Assembly (NCBI GenBank): GCA_045222555.1
Contig: JBGUYY010000091.1
Coordinates: 124,001 to 188,000 of the forward strand
Reading direction: 5' to 3'
From: UBA1756 sp045222555
GTDB lineage: Bacteria; Bacteroidota; Bacteroidia; Bacteroidales; WCHB1-69
Length of the DNA stretch: 64,000 bases
Position numbers and translations under genes: made by a program. This document shows positions 63,838 through 64,000 of the stretch, one piece after another (position 1 is the stretch's first letter; the number at the start of each line of letters is the position of its first letter). The notes beneath the pieces were generated by a model. That model made no database searches. It was not told where the DNA came from and saw only the letters and a program-made list of their open reading frames with translations.

Positions 63838-64000
63838 ATGAAAAAGATAATCCTCTTATTTCTGTTGCTGGCAGCTACGTTGGTACCGGCAATGGCCTGT
63901 ACCAACCTCATCGTCGGCAAGAAAGCCTCTGCGGACGGAAGTGTCATGTGTACCTACAACTGCGACGGCTTTGGTTTTTCCGGCTACCTGTTTTACCTTC
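63838..64000 (+). CDS. C69-family dipeptidase (Ntn hydrolase), 5' part only
   Basis: Only the first 54 codons are in the window. Residues 1-20 are a signal peptide (KKIILLFLLLAATLVPAMA), followed by CTNLIVGKKASADGSV, the characteristic start of family C69 dipeptidases, in which Cys21 becomes the N-terminal nucleophile after processing. Such enzymes cleave dipeptides in the periplasm or outside the cell and are common in peptide-fermenting Bacteroidales. The rest lies beyond the right edge, so completeness cannot be judged. Confidence 0.85.
   Translation, partial: MKKIILLFLLLAATLVPAMACTNLIVGKKASADGSVMCTYNCDGFGFSGYLFYL

Noticed and set aside
1..64000. tRNA, rRNA, prophage, integrase or insertion sequence genes
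   Set aside because: I looked through the gaps between genes and saw no cloverleaf, rRNA core or transposase/integrase-like protein; small ncRNAs cannot be excluded by eye.

Overview
The window looks like a chromosome segment of an anaerobic Bacteroidota, most likely order Bacteroidales. Evidence: (i) several secreted proteins end in type IX secretion (T9SS) C-terminal sorting domains; (ii) a PorW/SprE-type T9SS lipoprotein gene is present; (iii) many genes are preceded by the Bacteroidota -7 element TAnnTTTG; (iv) FeoA and FeoB are fused; (v) the housekeeping proteins (ClpB, UvrC, PyrH, Frr, GcvH) are full length and ordinary. I saw no rRNA, tRNA, CRISPR array, transposase, integrase or phage gene.

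Left part (1-14.9 kb), almost all minus strand: a DUF2461 protein, uracil-DNA glycosylase, a NupG-like nucleoside transporter, three T9SS cargo proteins (one on the plus strand), a compact three-gene set (Cys-motif membrane protein, radical SAM activase, FAH-family hydrolase) and a four-gene set (FucP-like sugar transporter, RidA, YfcE-like phosphoesterase, unknown secreted protein).

Middle part (15-28.7 kb), mostly plus strand and housekeeping: a Spy/CpxP-like periplasmic protein, then porW/sprE, bactofilin, atpZ-like, a membrane protein, uvrC and aroB in one direction; clpB convergent with aroB and divergent from pyrH; then pyrH, a 2TM protein, frr and gcvH; then a choice-of-anchor J T9SS protein and a small DUF5618-like helical protein.

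Right part: 29381-58568 is filled by two tandem giant secreted proteins of 4457 and 5145 residues. Both have a signal peptide, five GLUG-repeat modules, SprB-like repeats, a long tract of YDG/MBG domains, Ig-like domains and a terminal FISUMP domain, and neither has a recognisable T9SS sorting domain. They are paralogues with the same architecture. Their promoters and about 100 nt of 5' leader align without a gap, and their terminators are nearly the same. The second protein contains two recently expanded tandem arrays (252-bp and 273-bp units). This locus is the most unusual thing here. It is followed by feoAB, an aspartate-type aminotransferase, carboxynorspermidine decarboxylase (nspC) and the start of a C69-family dipeptidase cut by the window end.

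A GTAGAGACG...CGTCTCTAC palindrome occurs three times between genes (1659, 28881, 62551), which suggests a dispersed repeat family. All domain and family names come from reading motifs by eye; no database search was run.
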